In this document: positions 15,631-23,278 of the stretch, piece after piece
Position numbering within the stretch: position 1 is the first letter of the stretch
Layout: every line of letters starts with the position of its first letter
Source of the DNA: Shewanella sp. Isolate13
Lineage (GTDB): Bacteria; Pseudomonadota; Gammaproteobacteria; Enterobacterales; Shewanellaceae
Reading direction: 5' to 3'
NCBI RefSeq assembly: GCF_022398325.1
Contig: NZ_JAKEVD010000042.1
Location: forward strand, 4,262-36,563
Length of the DNA: 32,302 nucleotides
Notes under the pieces: model-generated
Databases searched by the model: none
What the model was told of the DNA's origin: nothing
Seen by the model: only the letters and a program-made list of their open reading frames with translations
Translations under genes and position numbers: made by a program

Positions 15631-16140
15631 TTAAATTTGCTCGTCTGGGTTGCTCCACATAATCGGATTTGCGAATACACCTTTAATACTTGATTGAGAT
15701 TTGCCAATACCATCTAGTGCACCTTGTGTTAACTCTCGAGCAAACCAGAAGTCTGGCGACTCATCTGAGCCGACAGGCAGTGCGACGTTATGTTTAGCAT
15801 TGAAGCGTCGTGCATAGTGCTTTGGATCACCAAGAACAAAGATGACATCAGCATCTAACTCGCTTTCAGCTTGATCCATTAATTGTGTCGCATACCCTTT
15901 ACCTTGATGCTCAGGTAATACTGCTAAAGGCGCTAGCACGAAGCATTTCAAATGCGGGGCTTCATCAATAGTAATTGGGGTGTAGCATGCATGTGCGACA
16001 CCTTTATACACTATAGAGTAGTTACCCTCTTCGATAAGATCTTCGGCAAATTGTGCATACAGTTTTGCATGTGCTTCTGTGTAGTAGCTGTCCGAGTTAA
16101 ATGCTTCAAATTGTATTTGATATGGCGTTTTCACTTTCAA
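15631..16140 (-). CDS. GNAT N-acetyltransferase (YhbS-like)
   Basis: A 169-residue acetyltransferase. APLAVLPEHQGKGYATQLM (about 91-109) holds the acetyl-CoA-binding Q-x-x-G-x-G/A motif, and VIFVLGDPKHYARRF nearby resembles YhbS/COG3153 proteins. Acceptor is unknown. Start is TTG at 16140, with a weak GAGAG just upstream; no ATG exists near. Just before it lies a perfect 11-bp-arm inverted repeat that includes an operator matching the one in front of the neighbouring TetR gene, so it is probably repressed by that TetR. A terminator separates the two genes. It may be an antitoxin partner of the YjhX-like gene downstream, or unrelated. Confidence 0.8.
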   Translation of the reverse strand: MKVKTPYQIQFEAFNSDSYYTEAHAKLYAQFAEDLIEEGNYSIVYKGVAHACYTPITIDEAPHLKCFVLAPLAVLPEHQGKGYATQLMDQAESELDADVIFVLGDPKHYARRFNAKHNVALPVGSDESPDFWFARELTQGALDGIGKSQSSIKGVFANPIMWSNPDEQI

Positions 16141-16157
16141 TTTCTCTCATTCTTTGC

Positions 16158-16183
16158 AAGCAAACCGAATGGTCGGTTTGCTT
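16158..16183. promoter_or_regulatory. TetR operator before the GNAT gene
   Basis: Perfect inverted repeat with 11-bp arms, AAGCAAACCGA (16158-16168) and TCGGTTTGCTT (16173-16183), spacer ATGG. The core ACCGAATGGTCGGT (16164-16177) has the pattern ACCGA-N2-GG-W-CGGT also found before the TetR gene. It lies 18-43 bp upstream of the GNAT start. Confidence 0.65.
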
Positions 16184-16190
16184 TGATATT

Positions 16191-16217
16191 AAAAAAACAC
16201 GCACAAAAATGTGCGTG
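16191..16217 (-). terminator. Rho-independent terminator of the TetR gene
   Basis: Stem CACGCAC/GTGCGTG (16198-16204 and 16211-16217), loop AAAAAT, followed on the minus strand by seven T (A-run 16191-16197). It lies between the TetR stop and the GNAT start, so the GNAT gene needs its own promoter. Confidence 0.85.
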
Positions 16218-16227
16218 ACACAAAAAC

Positions 16228-16770
16228 TTATCGGCAATATTTTTTAATAAATTCTTGCTTGATCTCTTCTATCGGAAAATCATCATTAAGCAGATAGTTC
16301 ATTGCAATGCCGTCGATTTCTGCAATAAACATTTTGGTGATTACTGATGGATTGAGCTCCCCCTGAGTACGGAAAACCTCTTCAGTAGAAGTTTGTAACC
16401 CTTGATATCTTGCTTCAATCAGGTCAACAACGATAGCCCTCGTCGTTGGATGTACCATCACACTAAAGTTAAATTGATACATTTTACGATGCTCAACCAC
16501 AGTCATCCCATCAAAAATGGAGTTTATGGTCGCCTCAAGTGGGTCAGTCTTGCTGCCTAGATATTCATTACATTTATCATGTTCTTCAATAACTGTTGTT
16601 ATATGAATGAACACTTCTCTTAGAATATCATTCTTATTTTTAAAGTAATGAAACACCGCTCCTTTTGATACTTCTGCTGTATCGCATATCAATGAAACAG
16701 GCGTATTCTCAAAACCATGCTCGGAAAACAATCGAGTTGCGATTTCTATTATTTTTTGCTTTTTGCTCAT
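16228..16770 (-). CDS. TetR-family transcriptional regulator
   Basis: A 180-residue DNA-binding repressor. The N-terminal helix-turn-helix is clear: IIEIATRLFSEHGFENT, then AEVSKGAVFHYFKNKNDIL (about residues 7-51), the standard TetR signature. The C-terminal part is helical and should bind an unknown small ligand. ATG 16770 is chosen over the TTG at 16782 because the usual start MSKKQKI follows. A palindromic operator lies 15-30 bp upstream, so it probably represses itself. A second operator of the same design precedes the GNAT gene downstream, making that gene a likely target. Confidence 0.85.
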   Translation of the reverse strand: MSKKQKIIEIATRLFSEHGFENTPVSLICDTAEVSKGAVFHYFKNKNDILREVFIHITTVIEEHDKCNEYLGSKTDPLEATINSIFDGMTVVEHRKMYQFNFSVMVHPTTRAIVVDLIEARYQGLQTSTEEVFRTQGELNPSVITKMFIAEIDGIAMNYLLNDDFPIEEIKQEFIKKYCR

Positions 16771-17294
16771 AGTTAACACCAAATACCGACCGGACGGTCT
16801 GGAATTTACACCCTTTGGCTAAAGCTTGTCAATGCATATGTTGGGGCAGAGTAAGCTTTATTTGATTACCATTAATTTTGCCCAAAAACGAAATCCCCCC
16901 TGAGAAGGCTCTTTCGGATAGATGATTCTGATGTCTCTACCGCTGTGAGCTTAGGTTTCAAGGTGAGAGATCTCAAAGAGATACTGTTCGAACGGGAGGC
17001 ATTGATGTTTTAATAGGGACGTTATTGGAAACCGCAGAGCGGCCAAGGATGGTTTTATAGCATCCCATAGAAGTCGCGACATCTGAGTCTATATTAAGGT
17101 TCACCTGTGAGCAGTTGGCGTTCTTTGCGACCATAAAGCTCACTCCATAAACAACCTACAACCAAGGTCACTATATTCAGCCAGCGTTCATCTAGTCTTA
17201 TGTATATCTATGTCTGAACTTGACACCGGCAAGCTAATGACTAATCGAATAGGATCTTTTAAACTGGCTGTATCTCAACCCTTTGGTACCTTTA
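16771..17294. other. Divergent intergenic region (TetR / PepSY operon)
   Basis: Holds the TetR operator (16785-16800), a GC-richer noncoding block at about 16890-17095 that may be a dispersed repeat, and a possible promoter for the PepSY operon (TTGACA at 17220-17225 with a poor -10, TAATCG, near 17242). No small gene is seen. No clear copy of the TTCAGCTT box lies here. Confidence 0.4.
16785..16800. promoter_or_regulatory. TetR autoregulatory operator
   Basis: ACCGACCGGACGGTCT; the central 14 bp are palindromic except for one mismatched pair. Position just before the TetR start and likeness to the GNAT-side operator support binding by this TetR. Confidence 0.65.
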
Positions 17295-17615
17295 ATGAAA
17301 ACTGCTTTATCTATCATATTGTTCTCGCTCTCACTATTAGCTGCACAGCCTGCTGCGGCGAGTAGTGTGCATGCCGTTACATCTATGATGTCGGTCTCTA
17401 TGAAGGCCAATAATAACCAGCAGCAGAAACTAAAGGTTCGCAGCAAAGAGCAGGCCGTACAACTGGCGAAACGCCAGTATCGCGGCAAGGTGCTGAAGGT
17501 GCAGTCTAGCCGCGTTAATGGCAACCCCGGTTATAGCGTAAAGCTACTATCCAATGACGGTGTGGTTTTTTATGTCAATGTCGATGCCAAAACAGGCCGT
17601 GTTTCTCGCAACTAG
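17295..17615 (+). CDS. Periplasmic PepSY-domain protein
   Basis: A 106-residue protein. The signal peptide runs to about residue 22 (hydrophobic LSIILFSLSLLA, then PAAA). The rest is a PepSY-like domain: AVQLAKRQYRGKVLKVQSSR, then GYSVKLLSNDGVVFYVNVDAKTGRV, ending in the usual D-A-x-T-G-x-V pattern. Such small proteins often sit next to two-component genes and may modulate the sensor kinase. ATG 17295 is taken in preference to the upstream TTG at 17283; neither has a good ribosome binding site. The response-regulator gene begins 57 bp later, so the three genes look like one operon. Confidence 0.75.
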   Translation: MKTALSIILFSLSLLAAQPAAASSVHAVTSMMSVSMKANNNQQQKLKVRSKEQAVQLAKRQYRGKVLKVQSSRVNGNPGYSVKLLSNDGVVFYVNVDAKTGRVSRN

Positions 17616-17672
17616 CTCTAGGCTATTGCTTGCAACGACTTATTATCGAGCCGAACAACAAGGACCCGGACC

Positions 17673-18362
17673 ATGAGATTGTTATTAGTTGAAGATGATT
17701 TAGAGCTGCAATCGAATCTTAAACAACACCTTATCGAGGCTAATTATACCGTAGACACCGCAGATGATGGCGAGATAGGCCTATTCCAAGGGCGCGAATA
17801 CAATTACGATGCCGCAATTATCGATGTCGGCCTACCTAAGCTTGATGGCATCGCCCTCATCAAAGAGCTTAGAAGCCTAGATATCGACTTTCCTATTCTC
17901 ATTTTGACCGCCCGAGATAGCTGGCAAGATAAGGTCGAAGGCTTAGATGCGGGCGCCGATGATTACCTCACCAAACCGTTTCATCCTGAAGAACTCGTTG
18001 CCCGCCTAAAAGCCCTTATCCGGCGCTCGGCGGGTAAAGCCAGCCCGATTATCACCAATGGGCCTTTTAGCCTAAACACCAGCAGTTTAGAGATCACTAA
18101 GTCCGGTGAAACCATCACCTTGAGTGGTTCTGAATACAAGTTATTTGAGTACTTTATGCTGCATATCGGTGAGGTGAAATCAAAAACGGTTTTAACTGAG
18201 CATATCTACGATCAAGATTTTGATTTAGATTCTAACGTCATTGAGGTGTTTATCAGGCGCTTACGCAAAAAGCTCGACCCCGATAATCAGCTTGGCCTTA
18301 TCGAAACCCTTAGAGGGCAAGGCTATCGTCTTGTGTCACTCGATGACGGCGCTAAAAAATAA
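17673..18362 (+). CDS. OmpR/PhoB-family response regulator (PhoP-like)
   Basis: A 229-residue DNA-binding regulator. The receiver domain (1-115) has acidic residues E7-D8-D9, phosphoacceptor D51, T79 and K101. TARDSWQDKVEGLDAGADDY followed by TKPFH is nearly the same as in enterobacterial PhoP. A winged-helix output domain fills 125-225 and ends RGQGYRLVS. AAGGA (17660-17664) precedes ATG 17673. The kinase gene begins 4 bp after its stop. PhoP-type regulators bind direct repeats about 11 bp apart, which is the form of the box found before the DUF3300 and GlyGly-CTERM genes. Whether it is the true PhoP (Mg/acid/peptide response) or a QseB-like paralogue is open. Confidence 0.88.
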   Translation: MRLLLVEDDLELQSNLKQHLIEANYTVDTADDGEIGLFQGREYNYDAAIIDVGLPKLDGIALIKELRSLDIDFPILILTARDSWQDKVEGLDAGADDYLTKPFHPEELVARLKALIRRSAGKASPIITNGPFSLNTSSLEITKSGETITLSGSEYKLFEYFMLHIGEVKSKTVLTEHIYDQDFDLDSNVIEVFIRRLRKKLDPDNQLGLIETLRGQGYRLVSLDDGAKK

Positions 18363-18366
18363 GCCA

Positions 18367-19917
18367 ATGATTAGCCTTAAGCGCTTGCCGACACTAATGC
18401 ACTCTTTAAAGGCGCGCCTTATCGTCAGCGCCATGCTGCTGATCTTAGTCTTAATCCCCATCGTAGGTTTAACCCTCAACGACGCCTTTAAATTGCAGGT
18501 CAAGAGTGCCTCGGTCAAAGAGCTTAAAGCTTACGTCTACTCCATCTTGGCTGTTACCGAGGTCGACAATCAGCAACTATTTATGCCCGAGGCATTATTA
18601 GAAAATCAGTTTAACGTCATTCAGTCAGGGCTTTATGCCTTAATCACCGTCCCTGAACGCCAACATCAAGCACTCACATCATCTACTTCAGAATCGACAA
18701 ATGAAGCTAAACAGCACTCAAGTTTTGATGCAAAGTTTGTAGAAGCTGAAACCACAAAAGCGGCAACCGCTCCGCTTATCGCCGAGCAGCAAGTCACAGC
18801 CGGAACAAAGGTCGCATGGCGCTCCAATTCATTACTTGGAATCGACCTCTCTTCTGCGGTAACCACAGCGGTTCATACCGCCCCGGCATTTCCACAACCC
18901 GAAAAAGGCCAAGGTCAATTCAGTGAGATAATTCTTAACGGCGAACCTCATTTGGTTTATGGCTTTAGTGCTAGCTTCGAAACCCAGCAAGTCAATGAGC
19001 AAGGGGATGAACAGATCACCCGTTTTCCTATCACGGTTTATATCATTAAAGATCAGAGTGACTATCTGATCCAAGTGAATGAGTTTAATCAGCAACTTTG
19101 GCGCTGGTTATTGATCTTGATGGTTGCCCTACTTTCGATTCAGCTCTTGTGGCTGTGGTGGACACTTAAGCCCCTCACTCGTTTACAGCGCGATCTAGCA
19201 GCGATTGAAAAAGGTAAAACCGATCACTTAGCAGAAAACTACCCCGCCGAGCTGAGTTCCGTGGCCAAGCAGCTCAATACCTTACTCAATACCGAGCAAA
19301 ACCAACGTAAGCGTTACCGTAATGCGCTCTCAGACTTAGCCCATAGCCTAAAAACACCGCTGGCGGTCATTCAAAGTCAGAAAGACTTAAGCAAACAATC
19401 ATTTGAGCAGATATCTCATATCAATCGCATCATTGGCCACCAGCTCAAAAGGGCGCAATCGGCGGCGGGTTCAGCTTGGCACTTAGGTGTCGAGGTGGTG
19501 GAGGTGTCAGACAAACTGGTGCGTAACCTACCTAAAATTTACTGCCAACCCGCGATAACGATCACTGAAGATGTCGACCGGAGCACCGTCTTTAAAGGCG
19601 ATGCGGCAGACTTAAGCGAGATCCTCGGTAACCTAATGGATAACGCCTGTAAGGCCGCAACGAGCCGGGTGTTATTAACGGTTAAGTCTATCGACTCAAG
19701 CTTAGTTATTGCTATTGAAGATGATGGCAAAGGGATCGACGAGGCACTGCACTCACAAATATTTGAACGTGGCATTCGTGCAGACTCTTATCAACAAGGC
19801 CACGGTATTGGGCTCGCGATTGTGCGTGACTTGGTCGACAGTTATCAAGGACAACTGCTCGTGAGTCGCTCGAAAACCCTCGGCGGTGCTAAGTTCGAAC
19901 TGCGATTCAAAACCTAA
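18367..19917 (+). CDS. Sensor histidine kinase (PhoQ-like)
   Basis: A 516-residue inner-membrane kinase. Two transmembrane helices (about 17-38 and 245-266) enclose a periplasmic sensor of about 200 residues with an Ala/Thr/Ser-rich insert near 95-165. HAMP-like linker follows. Phosphoacceptor His is at 326 in SDLAHSLKTPLAVIQ, the PhoQ-type H box. ATPase motifs: N box GNLMDNACKAA, G1 IEDDGKGID and G2 GHGIGLAI. It pairs with the regulator 4 bp upstream. ATG 18367 is used; in-frame ATGs at 18241 and 18343 lie inside the regulator gene, and the one at 18397 is also possible. The acidic PhoQ metal-binding patch is not evident, so the signal may differ. Confidence 0.87.
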   Translation: MISLKRLPTLMHSLKARLIVSAMLLILVLIPIVGLTLNDAFKLQVKSASVKELKAYVYSILAVTEVDNQQLFMPEALLENQFNVIQSGLYALITVPERQHQALTSSTSESTNEAKQHSSFDAKFVEAETTKAATAPLIAEQQVTAGTKVAWRSNSLLGIDLSSAVTTAVHTAPAFPQPEKGQGQFSEIILNGEPHLVYGFSASFETQQVNEQGDEQITRFPITVYIIKDQSDYLIQVNEFNQQLWRWLLILMVALLSIQLLWLWWTLKPLTRLQRDLAAIEKGKTDHLAENYPAELSSVAKQLNTLLNTEQNQRKRYRNALSDLAHSLKTPLAVIQSQKDLSKQSFEQISHINRIIGHQLKRAQSAAGSAWHLGVEVVEVSDKLVRNLPKIYCQPAITITEDVDRSTVFKGDAADLSEILGNLMDNACKAATSRVLLTVKSIDSSLVIAIEDDGKGIDEALHSQIFERGIRADSYQQGHGIGLAIVRDLVDSYQGQLLVSRSKTLGGAKFELRFKT

Positions 19918-19948
19918 TCTAACAGCGCTAACCCAACAGTTTTTAACT

Positions 19949-19981
19949 TTCAGCTTATGTTCATCTTGGCTTTTTTATACT
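19949..19981 (+). promoter_or_regulatory. Activator-type promoter of the DUF3300 gene
   Basis: TTCAGCTTATGTTCA (19949-19963), exactly 12 bases, then TATACT (19976-19981) as -10. The half site continues as TTCA-GCTTATG / TTCA-TCTTGGC, a direct repeat of 11 bp. No -35 hexamer is visible, as expected for a promoter activated from the -35 position. The DUF3300 start is 33 bp downstream. Confidence 0.65.
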
Positions 19982-20013
19982 GATGTTAACGTATACAAAG
20001 GTCAGGAGTTCAC

Positions 20014-21402
20014 ATGAACAGACTCAAAAAATACTGTTGCTCATTGGTCATCACACTTGTCATCGCAATGCCGTTGATGATTGCCACCACCTCTGTCAAT
20101 GCACAGGATTACGATCAAAAAGACGCTACATTTGATACAAGCCAGTACAGCGAAGGCCAACTGGCGCAGATGCTTGCGCCTATCGCGCTCTATCCCGATA
20201 GTTTGCTCACCCATATTCTCATTGCGGCTACTTATCCCCTTGAAGTGGTGCAGGCTCACCGATGGCAACAAAGTAAACAACACTTATCAACGCAAAAGCA
20301 GATTGATAAGGCTGAAGATAAAGGCTGGGACCCGAGCGTTGTGGCACTTATCGCCTTTCCTAATGTGCTGCAAAAGCTTAGTGACGATCTCAACTGGACC
20401 CAGTCTCTCGGTGATGCTTTTTTGCAGGATGAAGCCCAAGTACTGGCAAGTATTCAAACCCTGAGACAAGAAGCTGATAATGCTAATAGTCTTGCACAGA
20501 TGGACAATATGCAGGTCACTCGGGTGAATAATCAGATCATTATCGAGCCAGTGAGCAAAGAGATTATCTATGTGCCCTATTACGACCCAAGAACCGTGTA
20601 TGGTTATTGGCGCTGGTATAACTATCCGCCAATCTATTGGGCTGTTTATCCGGGTTACGTAAGACCTAGCTATGGCCATTTTTACTGGCGAGCTGGTGTG
20701 CACATCAGCTTTAACTATTACTTCAGTGCGTTCCATTGGCATAAGCGTCATGTGGTAGTTGTGCATCACCATAACTCACATAAATATCGTCATCGCGGCC
20801 GTATCGTAACCAGTCATGGTGCAAAACGCTGGGCACATAAACCGCAGCATAGACGCGGGGTGGCTTACAGCAATAATGCGCTACGCCACAAGTATAACAG
20901 TCATCACCCAAGCCGCGCCCAGAGTAAAGTGCTGCGCCACAACGAGCGCAAACATGTTAATCACAAGATGAACAGCCATGAGCGCATTAACAGCCATGAG
21001 CGAGCTAAGAGCCATGAGCGCATTAACAGCCATGCGCAGATCACGCACAAACGTGAGCAGCAAATGCGCAGCAAGTTAAACACAAGTTCAAAGCCAAACT
21101 TTAAAACAAATGCAAGACCACATAATAAGCACAGTGGTCAAAGCAACAAAGTATCGCCAAGCCATCAGCAGCACTTTGCTCAAAAAACACGGCCGAATAA
21201 CACTAGGCCCAATAAGCAACCACAATACTCGGCGCCAAAGAGCCAACAAGTCAAAGCGAATAAAAGTTATAACAGGCATCAAAGCCCATCTCGCCATAGC
21301 ACTAAGCCACAACAGACAGCGAGAAACCAAGCAACTCGCCACTCATCGCCACGAGCCAGTAAGCCTCGTAGTAGTCATCAATACAAACCGAGGAAGGACT
21401 AA
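20014..21402 (+). CDS. DUF3300-domain secreted protein with basic His-rich tail
   Basis: A 462-residue exported protein. The signal peptide ends near VNA at about residue 30. The DUF3300 domain follows: LAQMLAPIALYPDSLLTHIL near 50-69, then GWDPSVVALIAFP and IIEPVSKEIIYVPYYDP, continuing to a Tyr/Trp-rich segment near residue 225. After that comes a His/Lys/Arg/Ser/Gln-rich low-complexity tail of more than 200 residues, including four repeats of N/K-SHER. Function of the domain is not established. AGGAG (20004-20008) precedes ATG 20014. The gene lies 96 bp after the kinase gene with its own activator-type promoter, and is the most likely local target of that two-component system. Confidence 0.85.
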   Translation: MNRLKKYCCSLVITLVIAMPLMIATTSVNAQDYDQKDATFDTSQYSEGQLAQMLAPIALYPDSLLTHILIAATYPLEVVQAHRWQQSKQHLSTQKQIDKAEDKGWDPSVVALIAFPNVLQKLSDDLNWTQSLGDAFLQDEAQVLASIQTLRQEADNANSLAQMDNMQVTRVNNQIIIEPVSKEIIYVPYYDPRTVYGYWRWYNYPPIYWAVYPGYVRPSYGHFYWRAGVHISFNYYFSAFHWHKRHVVVVHHHNSHKYRHRGRIVTSHGAKRWAHKPQHRRGVAYSNNALRHKYNSHHPSRAQSKVLRHNERKHVNHKMNSHERINSHERAKSHERINSHAQITHKREQQMRSKLNTSSKPNFKTNARPHNKHSGQSNKVSPSHQQHFAQKTRPNNTRPNKQPQYSAPKSQQVKANKSYNRHQSPSRHSTKPQQTARNQATRHSSPRASKPRSSHQYKPRKD

Positions 21403-21443
21403 CCTAAGAGGAAGTAAATCTATCAAACAGTTCAAAAAACTAA

Positions 21444-21465
21444 GAACCCAGTACAAACTGGGTTC
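21444..21465 (+). terminator. Terminator after the DUF3300 gene
   Basis: Perfect 9-bp stem GAACCCAGT (21444-21452) and ACTGGGTTC (21457-21465), ACAA loop, then CTTGCTTT. The T-run is interrupted, so strength is moderate. Confidence 0.65.
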
Positions 21466-21480
21466 CTTGCTTTAAAACTA

Positions 21481-21583
21481 TTAACCACGAAGCGCTCACT
21501 TCGTTTGCTACACATAGGGCACAAAGTAGAAAAAGCTCGGGGTGGCTTTCTTCGTGCTCTTCGTGTCCTCTGTGGTCCACTCT
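21481..21583. repeat. Candidate dispersed intergenic repeat with inverted ends
   Basis: Begins TAACCACGAAG and ends CTCTGTGGTCCA, with internal CACTTCG and TTCTTCGTGCTCTTCGTGTC; the two sides are imperfectly inverted. Sequences of this CCACGAAG type are dispersed in many proteobacterial genomes (from memory). No gene inside. It lies between the DUF3300 terminator and the 3' end of the LRR-kinase gene. Confidence 0.45.
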
Positions 21584-21653
21584 TATCTTTCAAAGTTATC
21601 AGATTTTCTCTAGGTCACTTCTCTTAGTGGGTGCATTGGTCAATTGACGGCGT

Positions 21654-23048
21654 TTATATGTTTAACGACTCTGCATTTTGGCAAACTTCAATCTCTAGCA
21701 GTTTAAGCAATTTCAGTAACTGTGCATCCACTTCTTTAAAGCGTGGACGGAATCCCAAATTCGGCTGTAAACAGGCCAGTTTTAACTCCAACAATTCGGC
21801 AAGTACCGTTTGTTCTGCATCCGTTGGACGCTGCAGACAATGTTCGAGCAAATCCTCGATTAAGCAGCCCAAGGCGCGGACTTCTATTGCCTCCATCGCC
21901 TCTCTTTGCAATAACGGCAGTTGGCGTAAATTTGTCGCGGCACCAAAGTCGCCAAACAGGATCTCTGCATTGGCAGAGTACATGGTGTTGTGGGCGTAAA
22001 TATCACCATGACTGATTTGATTTTGGTGCAGATGAGTCAGACCCGACGCCATCTGTTTCAGGGTAAGTAATATCGTTTGCAACTCAAACTGAGACTCATC
22101 CGAGAAGGTATCTCGGGTACAAGTATCCATTGAGGGCGGCAGGCCTAAATTTTGGTAATGGCTTGGGATAAGCTCCATAACAAGACCAGATTCACCAGCC
22201 TGCTTGAGCTTAGCGATGACCTTTATCAGATTGCTATGTTGCCCCGCCTGCAAACAGTTAGCCAATTCATCTTTTGGATAACCGTCACTGGTAACCTCCC
22301 CCTTAAATATTTTTACCGCGATATCGGCAGGTGTCGCCATCAACTCAAGAGGTTGATTAAGCCATTTGGCACGGTAAATCACACCCGATGCGCCTTGACC
22401 AATCACCTCTTTTAGCTCGATATCGTCTAGGCTAACACAAGGCATTGAGCCAACATCTTTACGCGCTTTTTCAGCCAAGTCCTGCTGTGGAGTGAGCGGA
22501 CAGCCATCAACGGCTAACCAGCTTAGGCGAGGTAATTGAAATAACCAATCTGGCAATGACTTAAAGCCATTTGCTGATAAGCGAGCGAGTTCTAGATTAC
22601 GACACTTAGCCATACTCTCAGGTAAACAAGTGAGCTTGTTACCCGCCAGCGCCAATTTCTGCAATCGAAGTAACCTACCCATATCTTCTGGCAAAGAGAC
22701 AAGATTGTTATCCGTTAAAATAAGCCAGCGGGTATTAACCGGTAGAGCATTTTCAGGAAGATGCTTTAAGTTGTTCGACTTGAAACTGATCATTTCAAGC
22801 TTAGGGCACTGTGCCAGTACTAACGGAACAGATTCAAAACAGTTATTGGTTAGAAACAGGATTTTTAATTGGTGCAAGTCACTTAAATTATCCGGTAACT
22901 CACTCAGTTTGTTATCTGATAGATCCAGCACTTCTAAGCTATTAGCCAGAGAGAAAATTTCTTGTGGAAACTGCGTTAAACCCTCAGCAAGCTGTAATCG
23001 TTTAATTCCCTGTAACTGCCCTAACGCTAACTGCTCGATGCTGTGCAA
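21654..23048 (-). CDS. Leucine-rich-repeat protein kinase
   Basis: A 464-residue cytoplasmic protein joining two modules. Residues 15-185 are about seven leucine-rich repeats of the LDLSDNKLSELPDNL type. Residues 207-450 form a eukaryote-like protein kinase: glycine loop GQGASGVIY (217-225), Lys246 in AVKIF, catalytic HGDIYAHN with Asp349 and Asn354, and GDFG with Asp367. All catalytic residues are present, so it is likely active on Ser/Thr, with the LRR part choosing a partner. Start is TTG at 23048 with an AGGA upstream. There is no membrane segment. It diverges from an ABC1-kinase gene across 230 bp, an arrangement that may reflect shared regulation. Substrates are unknown. Confidence 0.88.
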   Translation of the reverse strand: MHSIEQLALGQLQGIKRLQLAEGLTQFPQEIFSLANSLEVLDLSDNKLSELPDNLSDLHQLKILFLTNNCFESVPLVLAQCPKLEMISFKSNNLKHLPENALPVNTRWLILTDNNLVSLPEDMGRLLRLQKLALAGNKLTCLPESMAKCRNLELARLSANGFKSLPDWLFQLPRLSWLAVDGCPLTPQQDLAEKARKDVGSMPCVSLDDIELKEVIGQGASGVIYRAKWLNQPLELMATPADIAVKIFKGEVTSDGYPKDELANCLQAGQHSNLIKVIAKLKQAGESGLVMELIPSHYQNLGLPPSMDTCTRDTFSDESQFELQTILLTLKQMASGLTHLHQNQISHGDIYAHNTMYSANAEILFGDFGAATNLRQLPLLQREAMEAIEVRALGCLIEDLLEHCLQRPTDAEQTVLAELLELKLACLQPNLGFRPRFKEVDAQLLKLLKLLEIEVCQNAESLNI

Positions 23049-23278
23049 AATCTTGATCCTAAGTGCGCTGAAAAATAGTCGGCAATACTATACGATTCAC
23101 AGACACAGAGAAAGCCATTGATAACATGGTCTCTCGCAGCTTGCTTCTTGTTTAAAGTCAGGCCAATGATCCATACCCGCTATATCACGTATTGCATCTA
23201 TGTATCGTTCAATAATGTATTGATATAACCTTGTATTTTCACTTGGCTCAATTGCCAACTTAGAACTAAGGTCTGTAG

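Noticed and set aside
17187..17225. Copy of the TTCAGCTT activator box before the PepSY operon
   Set aside because: Only TTCA...TTAT at the right spacing, and no -10 at 12 bases; autoregulation is not supported by sequence.
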